NCBI GenBank assembly: GCA_002869465.1
Contig: PKSW01000014.1
Coordinates: 1-21,810, forward strand
Source of the DNA: Marinilabiliales bacterium
GTDB lineage: Bacteria > Bacteroidota > Bacteroidia > Bacteroidales > F082
Reading direction: 5' to 3'
Length of the DNA: 21,810 nt
A program made the translations under genes and the position numbers. Every line of letters begins with the position of its first letter. The stretch's first letter is position 1. Shown here in pieces: positions 1 through 8,203 of the stretch. The notes beneath the pieces were generated by a model. The model had not been told where the DNA came from. It worked only from the letters and a program-made list of their open reading frames with translations, and made no database searches.

Positions 1-171
1 TATAAAAACATCACAGTTCAAATTTTTGATCTTTCCGGAAGAATCATCAAAGAGGTGAGAAATGCATCAGGTAATGAAATGACAATCCCGCTTGATAAAA
101 AGTATTCGTATGTTTTGGTCCGTTTAATAACGGAGAAGGCAATTATTAATAAGAAACTTTTTATGGAGTAA
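1..171 (+). CDS. C-terminal end of a T9SS-secreted protein (type A sorting domain), 5' truncated
   Basis: The reading frame is open from the first base of the window to TAA at 169-171 and gives 56 residues. It begins at the core of a Por secretion/type A sorting domain: an ITVQIFDLSGRIIKE strand, then an acidic-to-basic turn, a YSYVLVRL strand and a short basic end (KKLFME). This pattern (VxIFDLxGRxIK, then YxVxV, then a terminal K-rich strand) is characteristic of cargo of the type IX secretion system in Bacteroidota. The domain is cleaved off or anchored at the outer membrane after export. The functional N-terminal part lies outside the window, so its enzymatic or adhesive role cannot be stated. 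The gene converges on the aminopeptidase at 202 with 30 bases between them and no clear terminator hairpin. Confidence 0.85.
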   Translation, partial: YKNITVQIFDLSGRIIKEVRNASGNEMTIPLDKKYSYVLVRLITEKAIINKKLFME

Positions 172-201
172 CAAGAAAGACTGCATTGCCGCCTTTTGCC
201 T

Positions 202-1596
202 TTACAATGATTCTGCCATTGTTCTTTCAACTTCTTCAATTGTCTTAGGTATCGGTTTCCCGAGCAACCGATAACCAGATTCTGTCACCAGCACATCGTC
301 TTCGATACGCACACCCCCAAAATCTTTGTAGGTTTCAACAATTTCGTAATTGATAAAATCAGTGAATTTTCCCTCCGCTTTGAATTGATCAATTAACTCA
401 GGAATAAAATAAATACCCGGTTCTACAGTCAGGACAAATCCGGGCTTTAATTCCTTACCTAAACGTAAATACGCAGTGCCGAATTCTTTCGAACGTATGG
501 TTTGGTCGTCATATCCCACGTAGTTTTCACCCAAACCTTCCATGTCGTGCACATCCATGCCCATCATATGGCCCAGGCCATGCGGCAGGAATAAGGTGTG
601 TGCTCCGGCTTCCACGGCGGCTTCCGTATCACCTTTCATCAAACCAATATTTTTTAAACCTTCAACAATGGTTTTAGCAGCCAGGAAATGCACATCACGG
701 TATTTAATGCCCGGTTTAATGGCTTCAATAGAATTCATATTGGCGTCCAGAACTACCTGATAGATGTCTGCTTGCCTTGTGCTGAACTTTCCTCCAACCG
801 GAACTGTCCTTGTAATGTCGCTTGCATAATGAAGCTGGGTTTCAGCACCGGCATCTGTCACCATCATACGTCCTTCTTCCAACACATTTCCATGATAATG
901 GTTATGAAGGGTTTGCACATTCATACTTAATATGATTGGAAATGAAGCTGGGCCACCAAGTGCCAGTGAAATCCCTTCGATGGTGCCTGCGATTTTCTGC
1001 TCAATCACACCGGGTTTCGCCATTTTCATTGCAGTCGTGTGCATTTCGTAAGCGATATCAACTGCTTTTTCAATTTCTGCTATTTCATATTCGTCCTTAA
1101 TCTCTTTAAGCTTAACAACTGCTTTGATTAATTGAACAGAAGCCTTTTTTCGAATGTCAAAAACCGATGTATTCAGCAACTGAGCCATTTGAATATCAGT
1201 TTCTCCACGGTAGGGTGGAAGGAAGTGAATGTGCCGGCTATCTTTTAGAGCTTTACCAATCAGGTTTTGTAATTCATTCATAGGAGAGGTGTTTGTAATA
1301 CCCACCTTTTCAGCTAATTCGGCTACTTTGGGCTGGGGCCCCATCCAAATAATATCGTCAATATCAAAATCGTTTCCAAAGATATATTCCTGATCGTTGT
1401 CGAAATCAATTACGGCAGCGAATCCTGGTAAATCTATCCCGAAAAAATAAAGAAAATGACTGTCCTGCCTGAAATGATAAGTGTTGGCAGGATAATTAAA
1501 CGCAGCTTCCACATTACCAGGGAACAGAGCAATGCCTGTGCTCATTTCTTTTTTTAGCCGGTTTCTTCTATCAATATAAACTTCTTTTTTGAACAT
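202..1596 (-). CDS. pepP: Xaa-Pro aminopeptidase (aminopeptidase P, M24B), long form
   Basis: This cytosolic metallopeptidase removes an N-terminal residue that precedes proline. It has 464 residues. The N-terminal aminopeptidase-P domain (about 1-150) carries the family's FRQDSHFLYFFG segment. The C-terminal pita-bread M24 domain (about 165-455) carries all five dinuclear metal ligands: D248 (TDAGAE), D260 (SDITRT), H343 (HGLGHMMG), E392 (VEPGIYF) and E432 (RIEDDV). There is no signal peptide. The start ATG is preceded by no Shine-Dalgarno. The nearest promoter-like element is a 7/8 match, TAACTTTA, at 1630-1637 on the minus strand. It is divergent from the GT39 gene. A second, clearly different M24B enzyme lies 2.5 kb away at 4132-5427. 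The symbol is by family resemblance. Confidence 0.93.
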   Translation of the reverse strand: MFKKEVYIDRRNRLKKEMSTGIALFPGNVEAAFNYPANTYHFRQDSHFLYFFGIDLPGFAAVIDFDNDQEYIFGNDFDIDDIIWMGPQPKVAELAEKVGITNTSPMNELQNLIGKALKDSRHIHFLPPYRGETDIQMAQLLNTSVFDIRKKASVQLIKAVVKLKEIKDEYEIAEIEKAVDIAYEMHTTAMKMAKPGVIEQKIAGTIEGISLALGGPASFPIILSMNVQTLHNHYHGNVLEEGRMMVTDAGAETQLHYASDITRTVPVGGKFSTRQADIYQVVLDANMNSIEAIKPGIKYRDVHFLAAKTIVEGLKNIGLMKGDTEAAVEAGAHTLFLPHGLGHMMGMDVHDMEGLGENYVGYDDQTIRSKEFGTAYLRLGKELKPGFVLTVEPGIYFIPELIDQFKAEGKFTDFINYEIVETYKDFGGVRIEDDVLVTESGYRLLGKPIPKTIEEVERTMAESL

Positions 1597-1640
1597 ATGT
1601 AATCTGTTTATGAAAAAAATAATGAGGCGTAAAGTTACTA

Positions 1641-1648
1641 TAAATTTG
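1641..1648 (+). promoter_or_regulatory. Bacteroidota -7 element (TAAATTTG), candidate promoter of the GT39 gene
   Basis: TAAATTTG matches TAnnTTTG exactly. A start site near 1653 would give a leader of about 85 nt to the ATG at 1738, or about 10 nt to the alternative ATG at 1663. No TTTG -33 element is found at 17-23 nt upstream. Confidence 0.4.
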
Positions 1649-1737
1649 AACAGGCTTTTATCATGGCTGGTTGTAAAAAGCCAAAACTGGAGAACAATGG
1701 ATTTATATTTCTAATTTTGGCTTTTATTAAAAAAAAG

Positions 1738-3390
1738 ATGACCAAACAGCAAACTTTAATTTATCTGCTGGTGATACAGGTGATTTATCTGGTCGGAGCA
1801 GTTTTGATCGCCTTGATGGACAATGATGCGACACAATATGCTACCATCGCCATGCAGATGTTTGAATCTGGATCGTACCTCGAAGTGGCCTACCGTGATA
1901 TTGATTACCTGGATAAACCTCCACTTTTATTCTGGCTTTCTTCTTTGTCATTTTCAATATTTGGAATTTCGCATTTTGCTTATCGTTTACCTTCTATTAT
2001 CGTTAATTTATTAGGAATTTATGCCACATTCAAATTGGCAGAATCTCTTTATGGCAGGCAGGCAGGATTGTTAGCTGCATTAGTTTTTGCCAGCACTTTC
2101 GGAATCGTTCTTTTTAATCATGATGTAAGGACCGATACCATGCTGACTGCTTTTGTTATATTTAGTATTTGGCAAATAATGGCCTATATTCAGCAAGGTA
2201 GAATCAGTCATTTAATAATGGGATTTGTTGGTATTGGACTGGCAATGCTTGTCAAAGGACCGATAGGTTTGATGGCTCCCGTGCTCGCCATAGGATGTCA
2301 GGTATTGTATCAAAAACAGTGGAGATTCATTTTTCATTGGCCTTGGGTACCTGGCTTGGTTATAGTTCTGCTGATTTTAAGCCCCATGCTGATCGGATTA
2401 TACAATCAGCATGGATATACAGGTTTAGAATTTTATTTCTGGACCCAAAGTTTCGGACGTTTAACGGGCGAAAATGTATGGGTAGATACCACAGGACCCA
2501 TGTTTTTTGTTCATTCATTTCTTTGGTCATTTTTGCCCTGGAGTTTGTTAGCACTTGTTGCTTACGTTAAAAAATGGGTCCTGGTATTTAAAGATTTCAA
2601 ATCTGCCAGAAAGCAAGAGGTACTAACGCTGGGCGGCATCACGCTCGTTTTTATCGCGATGTCATTATCACAGTATAAATTACCTCATTATGTGTTTGTA
2701 GTATATCCATTAATAGCGATACTAACGGCTTCATTTTTGAGTGATTTCCTCGAAAACGCAGCATCTTTTAAGTTCTTCCGGGTCATTTCGATTACTCAGC
2801 ACGTGGTTAATATATTACTCTGGGTAGCTATAATTTTTATTAGCACTTATGTATTTCCCTTGCGATCCATTCCAATCTGGATCGCCCTGGTATCCGTACT
2901 TGTGCTTTCTATTTTATCAATGATTAAAAAATCAGTTGGATTTTCTCAACTTTTCAAATCAACTTTACTGACGGCCATTGGATTAGCAATTATGCTGAAT
3001 ATGCATTTTTACCCAACTTTGTCAAGATACCAGGCAGGCGTCACCGCAGGAGAGTTTATAAAGGAAAAAGATTATCCTGCTGAAAAACTTCTGGCATACA
3101 TTGCATTTCGTTCATCACTGGATTTCTATTCAGGTAGGATAATTCCTGAAACAAAGGACTCGGAAGTGATGATGCAGGCCGTTGAAACGCACGACACCCT
3201 GATTATGTTTACGAATGAACAAGGATTAATTGATCTGCAAGAACGGCAGATCAATTACATGGAGATTCAACGCTTCAAAGATTTTCACATTAGCACATTA
3301 ACGCTTCCCTTTTTAAATCCGGCTACCCGGGAAGACGCAACAGATGTAGCCTATCTGTTAATGATTACAAATAATTCTGCCGTGCAGTAA
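1738..3390 (+). CDS. ArnT/PMT-like membrane glycosyltransferase (GT39 family)
   Basis: This is a polytopic inner-membrane glycosyltransferase that moves a sugar from a polyprenyl-phosphate donor to an acceptor on the periplasmic side. With the start at 1738 it has 550 residues. The first membrane helix (about 6-26) is followed by the acidic loop DNDATQYATIA (D28/D30), which is the position of the catalytic acidic residues in PMT/ArnT enzymes, and by the family hallmark DIDYLDKPPLLFWL. About ten further hydrophobic helices follow, with HDVRTDTMLTAF and MLVKGPIGL loops typical of ArnT-like proteins. The C-terminal 110 residues are soluble. An in-frame ATG at 1663 would add 25 residues rich in Lys (MAGCKKPKLENNG) that do not resemble the family. 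I prefer 1738, but the promoter position allows both. The acceptor (lipid A, protein or glycan) cannot be read from the sequence. Its stop lies 5 bases from that of aqpZ. Confidence 0.85.
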   Translation: MTKQQTLIYLLVIQVIYLVGAVLIALMDNDATQYATIAMQMFESGSYLEVAYRDIDYLDKPPLLFWLSSLSFSIFGISHFAYRLPSIIVNLLGIYATFKLAESLYGRQAGLLAALVFASTFGIVLFNHDVRTDTMLTAFVIFSIWQIMAYIQQGRISHLIMGFVGIGLAMLVKGPIGLMAPVLAIGCQVLYQKQWRFIFHWPWVPGLVIVLLILSPMLIGLYNQHGYTGLEFYFWTQSFGRLTGENVWVDTTGPMFFVHSFLWSFLPWSLLALVAYVKKWVLVFKDFKSARKQEVLTLGGITLVFIAMSLSQYKLPHYVFVVYPLIAILTASFLSDFLENAASFKFFRVISITQHVVNILLWVAIIFISTYVFPLRSIPIWIALVSVLVLSILSMIKKSVGFSQLFKSTLLTAIGLAIMLNMHFYPTLSRYQAGVTAGEFIKEKDYPAEKLLAYIAFRSSLDFYSGRIIPETKDSEVMMQAVETHDTLIMFTNEQGLIDLQERQINYMEIQRFKDFHISTLTLPFLNPATREDATDVAYLLMITNNSAVQ

Positions 3391-3395
3391 TTTGT

Positions 3396-4091
3396 TTATT
3401 CAGCTTCTTTTTTGCCTTCAAACCATTTGAACACAAAGCCTGCAAGTAGTGCACCGAGGATGGGCATAACCCAAAAGAACCATAATTGACTTAAAGCGAT
3501 GCCGCCTTCAAATAAGGCTGGGCCTGTGCTCCGGGCAGGGTTTACTGAAGTATTAGTGGCCGGGATGCTGATCAAATGAATCAAGGTTAGTGCCAGGCCG
3601 ATAGCAATACCTGCAAATCCTTTAGGCGCATTTTTGTGAGTAGCGCCCAAAATGATAAATAGGAACATAAACGTCATTATAACCTCCATAATTAATCCTG
3701 ACATATAAGAATATCCACCAGGCGAATGTTCTCCATAACCATTGGAAGCAAGGCTTCCTTCAGTCAATTCAAATCCAGCTTTCCCGCTGACAATAAAATA
3801 TAGAACTGCAGAAGCCGCAAGAGCACCAATTACTTGGGCAATAATGTAAGGTAACAAGTCTTTGCCTGGAAACCTACCGCCTGCCCATAGTCCGAATGAT
3901 ACGGCTGGATTAAAGTGACCGCCCGAGATGCTGCCCACAGCATAAATCATGGTTAGCACTGTTAAACCAAATGCCAGTGAGATGCCCAGTGTGCCTACAC
4001 CGCCTCCTGCTAAGACAGCTGTTCCTGTTCCGCCTAGCACTAGCCAAAAGGTTCCGAAGAATTCCGCTCCTAATTTTTTTGATAATTCCAT
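3396..4091 (-). CDS. aqpZ: Aquaporin Z, water channel
   Basis: This is an inner-membrane MIP-family channel of 231 residues, the usual AqpZ length, with six hydrophobic segments. The two half-helix NPA motifs are at 61-63 (GGHFNPAVS) and 184-186 (SVNPARS). The selectivity-filter residues expected for a water-specific aquaporin are in place: F41, H172, T181 and R187. This argues for a water channel and against a glycerol facilitator. It lies 40 bases downstream of the second aminopeptidase on the same strand, with no terminator or -7 element between, so the two may share a transcript. Its start has a consensus GGAGGAA Shine-Dalgarno, unlike any other gene here. The stop nearly abuts that of the convergent GT39 gene. 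Confidence 0.95.
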   Translation of the reverse strand: MELSKKLGAEFFGTFWLVLGGTGTAVLAGGGVGTLGISLAFGLTVLTMIYAVGSISGGHFNPAVSFGLWAGGRFPGKDLLPYIIAQVIGALAASAVLYFIVSGKAGFELTEGSLASNGYGEHSPGGYSYMSGLIMEVIMTFMFLFIILGATHKNAPKGFAGIAIGLALTLIHLISIPATNTSVNPARSTGPALFEGGIALSQLWFFWVMPILGALLAGFVFKWFEGKKEAE

Positions 4092-4097
4092 AAGTGA

Positions 4098-4104
4098 TTC
4101 CTCC
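4098..4104 (-). promoter_or_regulatory. Strong Shine-Dalgarno of aqpZ (GGAGGAA)
   Basis: On the minus strand GGAGGAA lies 6 bases before the aqpZ ATG. It supports the chosen start. It is unusual for this window, where other starts are preceded by A/T-rich sequence without a comparable motif. Confidence 0.75.
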
Positions 4105-4131
4105 GTTTTTTAGTGAATAATAATTGTTAGT

Positions 4132-5427
4132 TTATTTTGATTGATTCATAACCTGTTCAATTTCAGCTATTTCTATAGGGATATTTTCCATTAAATCTAT
4201 GGGATCGCTTTCAGTAATTAGAATGTCATTTTCCAGCCTGATCCCGATATTTTCTTCACGAATATACAAACCCGGCTCGCAGGTAAACACCATACCCGGG
4301 GCAAATGGTGCATATTTCGATCCAACATCATGTACATCCAGACCAATAGGATGAGCCACTCCATGCATAAAATATTTTTTAAATAATGGATTTTCCTTAT
4401 CCTGGTTCTTCACGTCTTCGTCAGTAAACAACCCCAGCTTTATCAGCTCGGCTTCCATCAGTTTTTCTGCAGTTGAATTAATGAGATCAGGTGAATTCCC
4501 CGGAACGTATAATTTTCTCAACTCTTTAAAAACCTTTAAAACGGATTCATAGCAGGCAGCCTGTCTTTCCGTAAACTTTCCGCGTACCGGAATGGTTCTG
4601 CTCATATCGGCTGTGTAGTTGGCATATTCGGCACCGAAATCCATCAATAATAAATCTCCATCTGTGCAAACTTCATTGTTATCAATATAATGCAATACAC
4701 AGGCGTTTTTCCCTGATGCAATAATGGGCGCATAACCATGTCCGTTGGCCCTGTTGATGGTGAATTCATGGTCGATCTCAGCCTCTACTTCAAACTCATG
4801 AACACCAGGTTTTACGTATTTAAGAATCCTTTCAAAGCCTTTTTGTGTAATGTCGCAAGCCTTTTGTATAAGTTTTATCTCTTCTGCTGATTTGATCGTT
4901 CTCAAATCAGTTAATATTGGAGCGGCGCGTTCAATCTTATGCAATGGGAACTTGTCTTTAAAGTCCAGCGCAAATCGATGGTTTTTGTCAGGAATTTCAT
5001 TGAAGAATTTTACATACTCATTGCTGTTTAAAAATACGGTATTGGTGAATGAAAGCGCTTCTCGCAATGAAGCTTCAAAATCGTCCAGCCAGAAAATATT
5101 TTCAATTCCTGAAATGTTACGGGCTTCTTTTTTCGTGTATTTATGACCTTCCCAGGTGGCCAGTTTTTCATTGGTTTTAATGATGAATAAAGTTTCTCTT
5201 AGTTTCTGATTCGGACAATCAGGTGAAATCAGCAAAATAGTTTTCTCCTGTTCAATTCCCGTCAGATAAAACAAATCGGAATTTTGCCGGAACTTAAATA
5301 ACTGATCCCCATTGCGGGGTTGTTGATCATTGGAAAAAAGAATTGAGGTTGCATTTTCCGGGAGCCTGTGAATAAAGCGTTTCCGATTTGATCTGAACAG
5401 CAAATTATCGATAGCTTGATAACGCAT
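4132..5427 (-). CDS. Xaa-Pro aminopeptidase (aminopeptidase P, M24B), second paralogue
   Basis: This is a cytosolic proline-specific metallopeptidase of 431 residues. The AMP_N domain (about 1-165) contains FKFRQNSDLFYLTGI, and the M24 domain (about 175-425) carries the five metal ligands D263 (LLMDFGAEY), D274 (ADMSRT), H359 (HGVAHPIGLDVHD), E384 (CEPGLYI) and E399 (RLENDILI). It is closer to the classic PepP length than the 464-residue paralogue. I place the start at the ATG 5425-5427 (MRYQAIDNLL). The frame can be extended only by three codons to a GTG at 5436. A 15-bp palindrome sits just upstream of the start. It is divergent from sdhC and probably cotranscribed with aqpZ. The two paralogues differ in length and in loop sequences, so this does not look like a recent duplication. 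Confidence 0.92.
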   Translation of the reverse strand: MRYQAIDNLLFRSNRKRFIHRLPENATSILFSNDQQPRNGDQLFKFRQNSDLFYLTGIEQEKTILLISPDCPNQKLRETLFIIKTNEKLATWEGHKYTKKEARNISGIENIFWLDDFEASLREALSFTNTVFLNSNEYVKFFNEIPDKNHRFALDFKDKFPLHKIERAAPILTDLRTIKSAEEIKLIQKACDITQKGFERILKYVKPGVHEFEVEAEIDHEFTINRANGHGYAPIIASGKNACVLHYIDNNEVCTDGDLLLMDFGAEYANYTADMSRTIPVRGKFTERQAACYESVLKVFKELRKLYVPGNSPDLINSTAEKLMEAELIKLGLFTDEDVKNQDKENPLFKKYFMHGVAHPIGLDVHDVGSKYAPFAPGMVFTCEPGLYIREENIGIRLENDILITESDPIDLMENIPIEIAEIEQVMNQSK

Positions 5428-5434
5428 AGGCCAC

Positions 5435-5449
5435 ACTAATTAAATTAGT
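5435..5449. repeat. 15-bp palindrome ACTAATTAAATTAGT in the pepP2 leader
   Basis: This is a perfect 7-bp inverted repeat (ACTAATT / AATTAGT) around one central A. It starts 8 bases upstream of the ATG at 5427 and lies in the divergent pepP2-sdhC intergenic region. It is too tight for a full hairpin, so a dyad protein-binding site is the more natural reading. It is AT-rich, so chance is possible. Confidence 0.4.
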
Positions 5450-5491
5450 TATAAATTATAAAAACAAAAAAAATCCTAACGGATACTTTGA

Positions 5492-5499
5492 TATATTTG
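5492..5499 (+). promoter_or_regulatory. -7 element (TATATTTG), candidate sdhCAB promoter
   Basis: TATATTTG matches TAnnTTTG exactly and lies 63 bases before the sdhC ATG, giving a predicted leader of about 58 nt. No TTTG is seen at the -33 position. Confidence 0.4.
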
Positions 5500-5512
5500 T
5501 TGGTGCTACGAG

Positions 5513-5520
5513 CAAATGTA
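5513..5520 (-). promoter_or_regulatory. -7 element (TACATTTG), candidate promoter of pepP2-aqpZ
   Basis: On the minus strand TACATTTG matches TAnnTTTG exactly, upstream of the pepP2 start at 5427, with a predicted leader of about 80 nt. It is only 13 bases from the opposing sdh element, so both start sites would fall at about 5505-5508 and the two transcription units would diverge from one spot. There is no -33 match. Confidence 0.35.
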
Positions 5521-5562
5521 ACAAATTCGATTTAATAATAATCTGGTAAATAGTTTTAAGTT

Positions 5563-6234
5563 ATGAGTATGAAACTTTACTCTTCTTTAACCAAGAAGTA
5601 TATTATGTCATTAGCAGGTTTATTCCTGTTGATGTTTCTTCTTGTGCACTTGACCATCAATCTTCTGTTATTGTTTGATGACAGCGGTGGATTGTTTAAT
5701 GTAGCAGCTCATTTTATGGGTACTAATCCAATTATTCAAGCATTTCAATGGGTATTGTTTGGAGGATTCGCAATTCATATGTTAATTGGTGTTATCCTTC
5801 AAATTCAAAATTGGATGGCACGGCCAAAGCGATATAATAAAAGAGCAATCTCAGAAGAATCGTACTTTTCAAAGTTCATGATCCATACCGGCATTATCAT
5901 TTTTATTTTCTTAGTAATTCATTTGACAGACTTTTTTGTAAAAAAGATAGGAGGTGTTGTTCCTGAGATCACAGGTGGTGAACTGGCTGGAATGGAAAAT
6001 ATGGGGATCTTAGTTGTTGAAAAATTCAAAAATGGAGGCTATGTTCTGTTTTACGTGACGGTTTTTCTAATATTAGGTTTTCATCTGGACCATGCTTTCC
6101 AATCAGCATTTCAATCTTTGGGGCTGAACAATAATAAGTATACGCCATTCATAAAATGGTTAAGCCATTTCATTGCTATTGTAATTTCAATAGGCTTCAT
6201 TACTATTCCTGTTTGTATTTACTTTTTCAAATAA
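5563..6234 (+). CDS. sdhC: Succinate dehydrogenase/fumarate reductase cytochrome b subunit
   Basis: This is the membrane anchor and quinone-reactive subunit of complex II, with 223 residues. Five hydrophobic helices are visible (about 13-37, 57-82, 106-128, 158-180 and 197-222), the fold of the single-anchor, di-haem b558-type subunits used by Bacteroidota, Bacillus and epsilon-proteobacteria. Candidate haem ligands are among the membrane histidines H29, H72, H120, H174/H177 and H202. It begins with SSLTKKYIMSLAGLFLLMF, the usual N-terminus in this phylum. A second ATG two codons later (5569) is an equally possible start. Nine bases separate it from sdhA, and it is the first gene of sdhCAB. 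The complex oxidises succinate to fumarate at the inner membrane, and this type can also run as a menaquinol:fumarate reductase. Confidence 0.93.
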   Translation: MSMKLYSSLTKKYIMSLAGLFLLMFLLVHLTINLLLLFDDSGGLFNVAAHFMGTNPIIQAFQWVLFGGFAIHMLIGVILQIQNWMARPKRYNKRAISEESYFSKFMIHTGIIIFIFLVIHLTDFFVKKIGGVVPEITGGELAGMENMGILVVEKFKNGGYVLFYVTVFLILGFHLDHAFQSAFQSLGLNNNKYTPFIKWLSHFIAIVISIGFITIPVCIYFFK

Positions 6235-6243
6235 TTGAAAAAC

Positions 6244-8163
6244 ATGACTAAGTTAGATTCGAAAATTCCAGAAGGACCTCTTGCTCAGAAGTGGACCTCA
6301 TATAAGAATAAAGCAAAGCTTGTAAATCCAGCTAACAAGAAGAAACTTGATATAATTGTTGTTGGAACCGGACTGGCAGGAGCAGGAGCAGCATCATCTC
6401 TTGGTGAGTTAGGATATAATGTAAAAAACTTTTGCTACCAGGATTCACCTCGCAGGGCACATTCAGTTGCTGCCCAAGGGGGTATCAATGCAGCGAAAAA
6501 CTACAAGAATGATGGTGATAGTATTTATCGCCTTTTTTATGACATGATCAAAGGTGGAGATTTTAGAGCTCGTGAGGCTAATGTATATAGGGCTGCCGAA
6601 GTAAGCAACGATGTAATAGATCATTTTACAGCAATGGGAGTACCCTTTGCTCGTGATTATGGTGGTAATCTCGATAATCGGTCGTTCGGAGGGGTTCAGG
6701 TTTCACGGACATTTTACGCTAAAGGACAGACAGGTCAACAATGTCTTCTTGGAACTTACTCATCATTAAACAGACAGATTAATAAAGGAAGTGTTACAAT
6801 GTTCCCACGAAGGGAAATGTTGGATTTGGTATTAATTGATGGGAAAGCCCGTGGTATTATAGTAAGAAATCTTGTTACAGGTGAAATAGAGAGACATTCA
6901 GCACATGCAGTTGTACTGGCTTCTGGAGGGTACGGGACTGTTTATTATTTATCAACGCTGGCGGTCAATTCAAATGCATCAGCAGCGTGGAAAGCACATA
7001 GAAAGGGAGCCTTTTTTGCTAACCCTAGTTTTGTTCAAATACATCCAACGAGCATCCCACAGCTAAACGATTACCAGGCAAAACTTACCTTGATGTCGGA
7101 GTCGCTGAGGAATGACGGACGTATATGGACACCAAAAGAGAAGAATGATAAGCGACATGCTAATGATATTCCTGAAGAAGAGAGAGACTATTATCTCGAA
7201 AGAAGATACCCAGCATTTGGGAACTTGGTACCGAGAGATGTTGCTTCAAGAGCAGCCAAAGAAAGATGTGATGCTGGCTATGGTGTAGGTGAAACCGGCT
7301 TGGCTGTGAATCTAGATTTTCGGGATGCAATAAATAAACAGGGTAAAAAAGCTATAGAAGACAAGTATGGGAACCTTTTTGAAATGTATGAAACCATAAC
7401 CGGTATTAATCCATACAAGGAGCCTATGAGAATATATCCGGCAGGACACTATACAATGGGTGGGCTTTGGGTTGATTATGAACTTATGACAACGATACCC
7501 GGTTTGTTCTCGATAGTAGAATCGAATTTCTCTGATCATGGTGCAAATCGTTTAGGAGCTAGTTCTCTTATGCAGGCTTCAGGAGATGGTTACTTTATAA
7601 TACCATACACTATTGGAAATTATCTTGCTGATGAAATTAGAACTCCAAGGATATCAACAGATACGCTGGAATTTGATGAAGCAGAAAATGTAGTCAAGGA
7701 AAAAATTGAGAAACTCCTGGCAATAAAAGGAACTGAAACAGCAACATCGTTCCATAAACGACTTGGACGCATTATGTGGGACTATTGCGGTATGAGCAGG
7801 AATGAAAAAGGCCTTAAAAAAGCTTTTGACATGGTTAAGGAGCTTGAAAAGGAATTCTGGAGTAACCTGATAGTTCCCGGTAAAGGGCATGATCTTAATA
7901 TGGAACTTGAAAAAGCAGGACGCGTAGCCGACTACTTTGAGCTCGCCGAATTGATGATTACTGATGCCTTAAATCGTAAGGAGTCTTGTGGTGCGCATTT
8001 TAGGGAAGAGAGTCAGACGCCTGAAGGTGAGGCAATGAGAGACGATAAAAACTATATGTATGTAGCAGCATGGGAGAGTATGGGTAAAGGTAAATTACCA
8101 AAACTTCACAAAGAAGATCTTGTATTTGAAGAGGTTGAAGTTAAAGTAAGAAGTTATAAATAG
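6244..8163 (+). CDS. sdhA: Succinate dehydrogenase/fumarate reductase flavoprotein subunit
   Basis: This is the catalytic FAD subunit that interconverts succinate and fumarate, with 639 residues from the ATG at 6244 (MTKLDSKIPEGPLAQKW, the usual Bacteroidota N-terminus). The frame is open three codons further upstream to a TTG directly abutting the sdhC stop, which I reject. Visible motifs are the dinucleotide fold GTGLAG at 41-46; H73 in RRAHSVAAQGG, the expected covalent FAD attachment site; HPTSIP at 267-272; the active-site Arg in VPRDVASR (R331); HYTMGGLWVD at 402-411; and NRLGASSLMQ at 435-444. Length and architecture match the Bacillus/Wolinella class. It is tightly linked to sdhC (9 bases) and sdhB (40 bases). 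It works at the cytoplasmic face of the membrane. Confidence 0.96.
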   Translation: MTKLDSKIPEGPLAQKWTSYKNKAKLVNPANKKKLDIIVVGTGLAGAGAASSLGELGYNVKNFCYQDSPRRAHSVAAQGGINAAKNYKNDGDSIYRLFYDMIKGGDFRAREANVYRAAEVSNDVIDHFTAMGVPFARDYGGNLDNRSFGGVQVSRTFYAKGQTGQQCLLGTYSSLNRQINKGSVTMFPRREMLDLVLIDGKARGIIVRNLVTGEIERHSAHAVVLASGGYGTVYYLSTLAVNSNASAAWKAHRKGAFFANPSFVQIHPTSIPQLNDYQAKLTLMSESLRNDGRIWTPKEKNDKRHANDIPEEERDYYLERRYPAFGNLVPRDVASRAAKERCDAGYGVGETGLAVNLDFRDAINKQGKKAIEDKYGNLFEMYETITGINPYKEPMRIYPAGHYTMGGLWVDYELMTTIPGLFSIVESNFSDHGANRLGASSLMQASGDGYFIIPYTIGNYLADEIRTPRISTDTLEFDEAENVVKEKIEKLLAIKGTETATSFHKRLGRIMWDYCGMSRNEKGLKKAFDMVKELEKEFWSNLIVPGKGHDLNMELEKAGRVADYFELAELMITDALNRKESCGAHFREESQTPEGEAMRDDKNYMYVAAWESMGKGKLPKLHKEDLVFEEVEVKVRSYK

Positions 8164-8203
8164 CACTTGATTTCATTGTAAACCAACAGAAAGTTAATTA
8201 GTT

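Noticed and set aside
18..239. Minus-strand ORF of 73 codons over the T9SS tail and the 3' end of pepP
   Set aside because: It overlaps two convincing coding regions in other frames and its translation has no recognisable features.
5428..5436. GTG start for the second aminopeptidase (three extra residues)
   Set aside because: An ATG at 5427 is available, and the GTG start would overlap the 15-bp palindrome. It cannot be excluded but is less likely.
6235..6243. TTG start for sdhA directly abutting the sdhC stop
   Set aside because: The ATG at 6244 gives the standard family N-terminus (MTKLDSKIPEGPL). The extension adds only three residues with no support.
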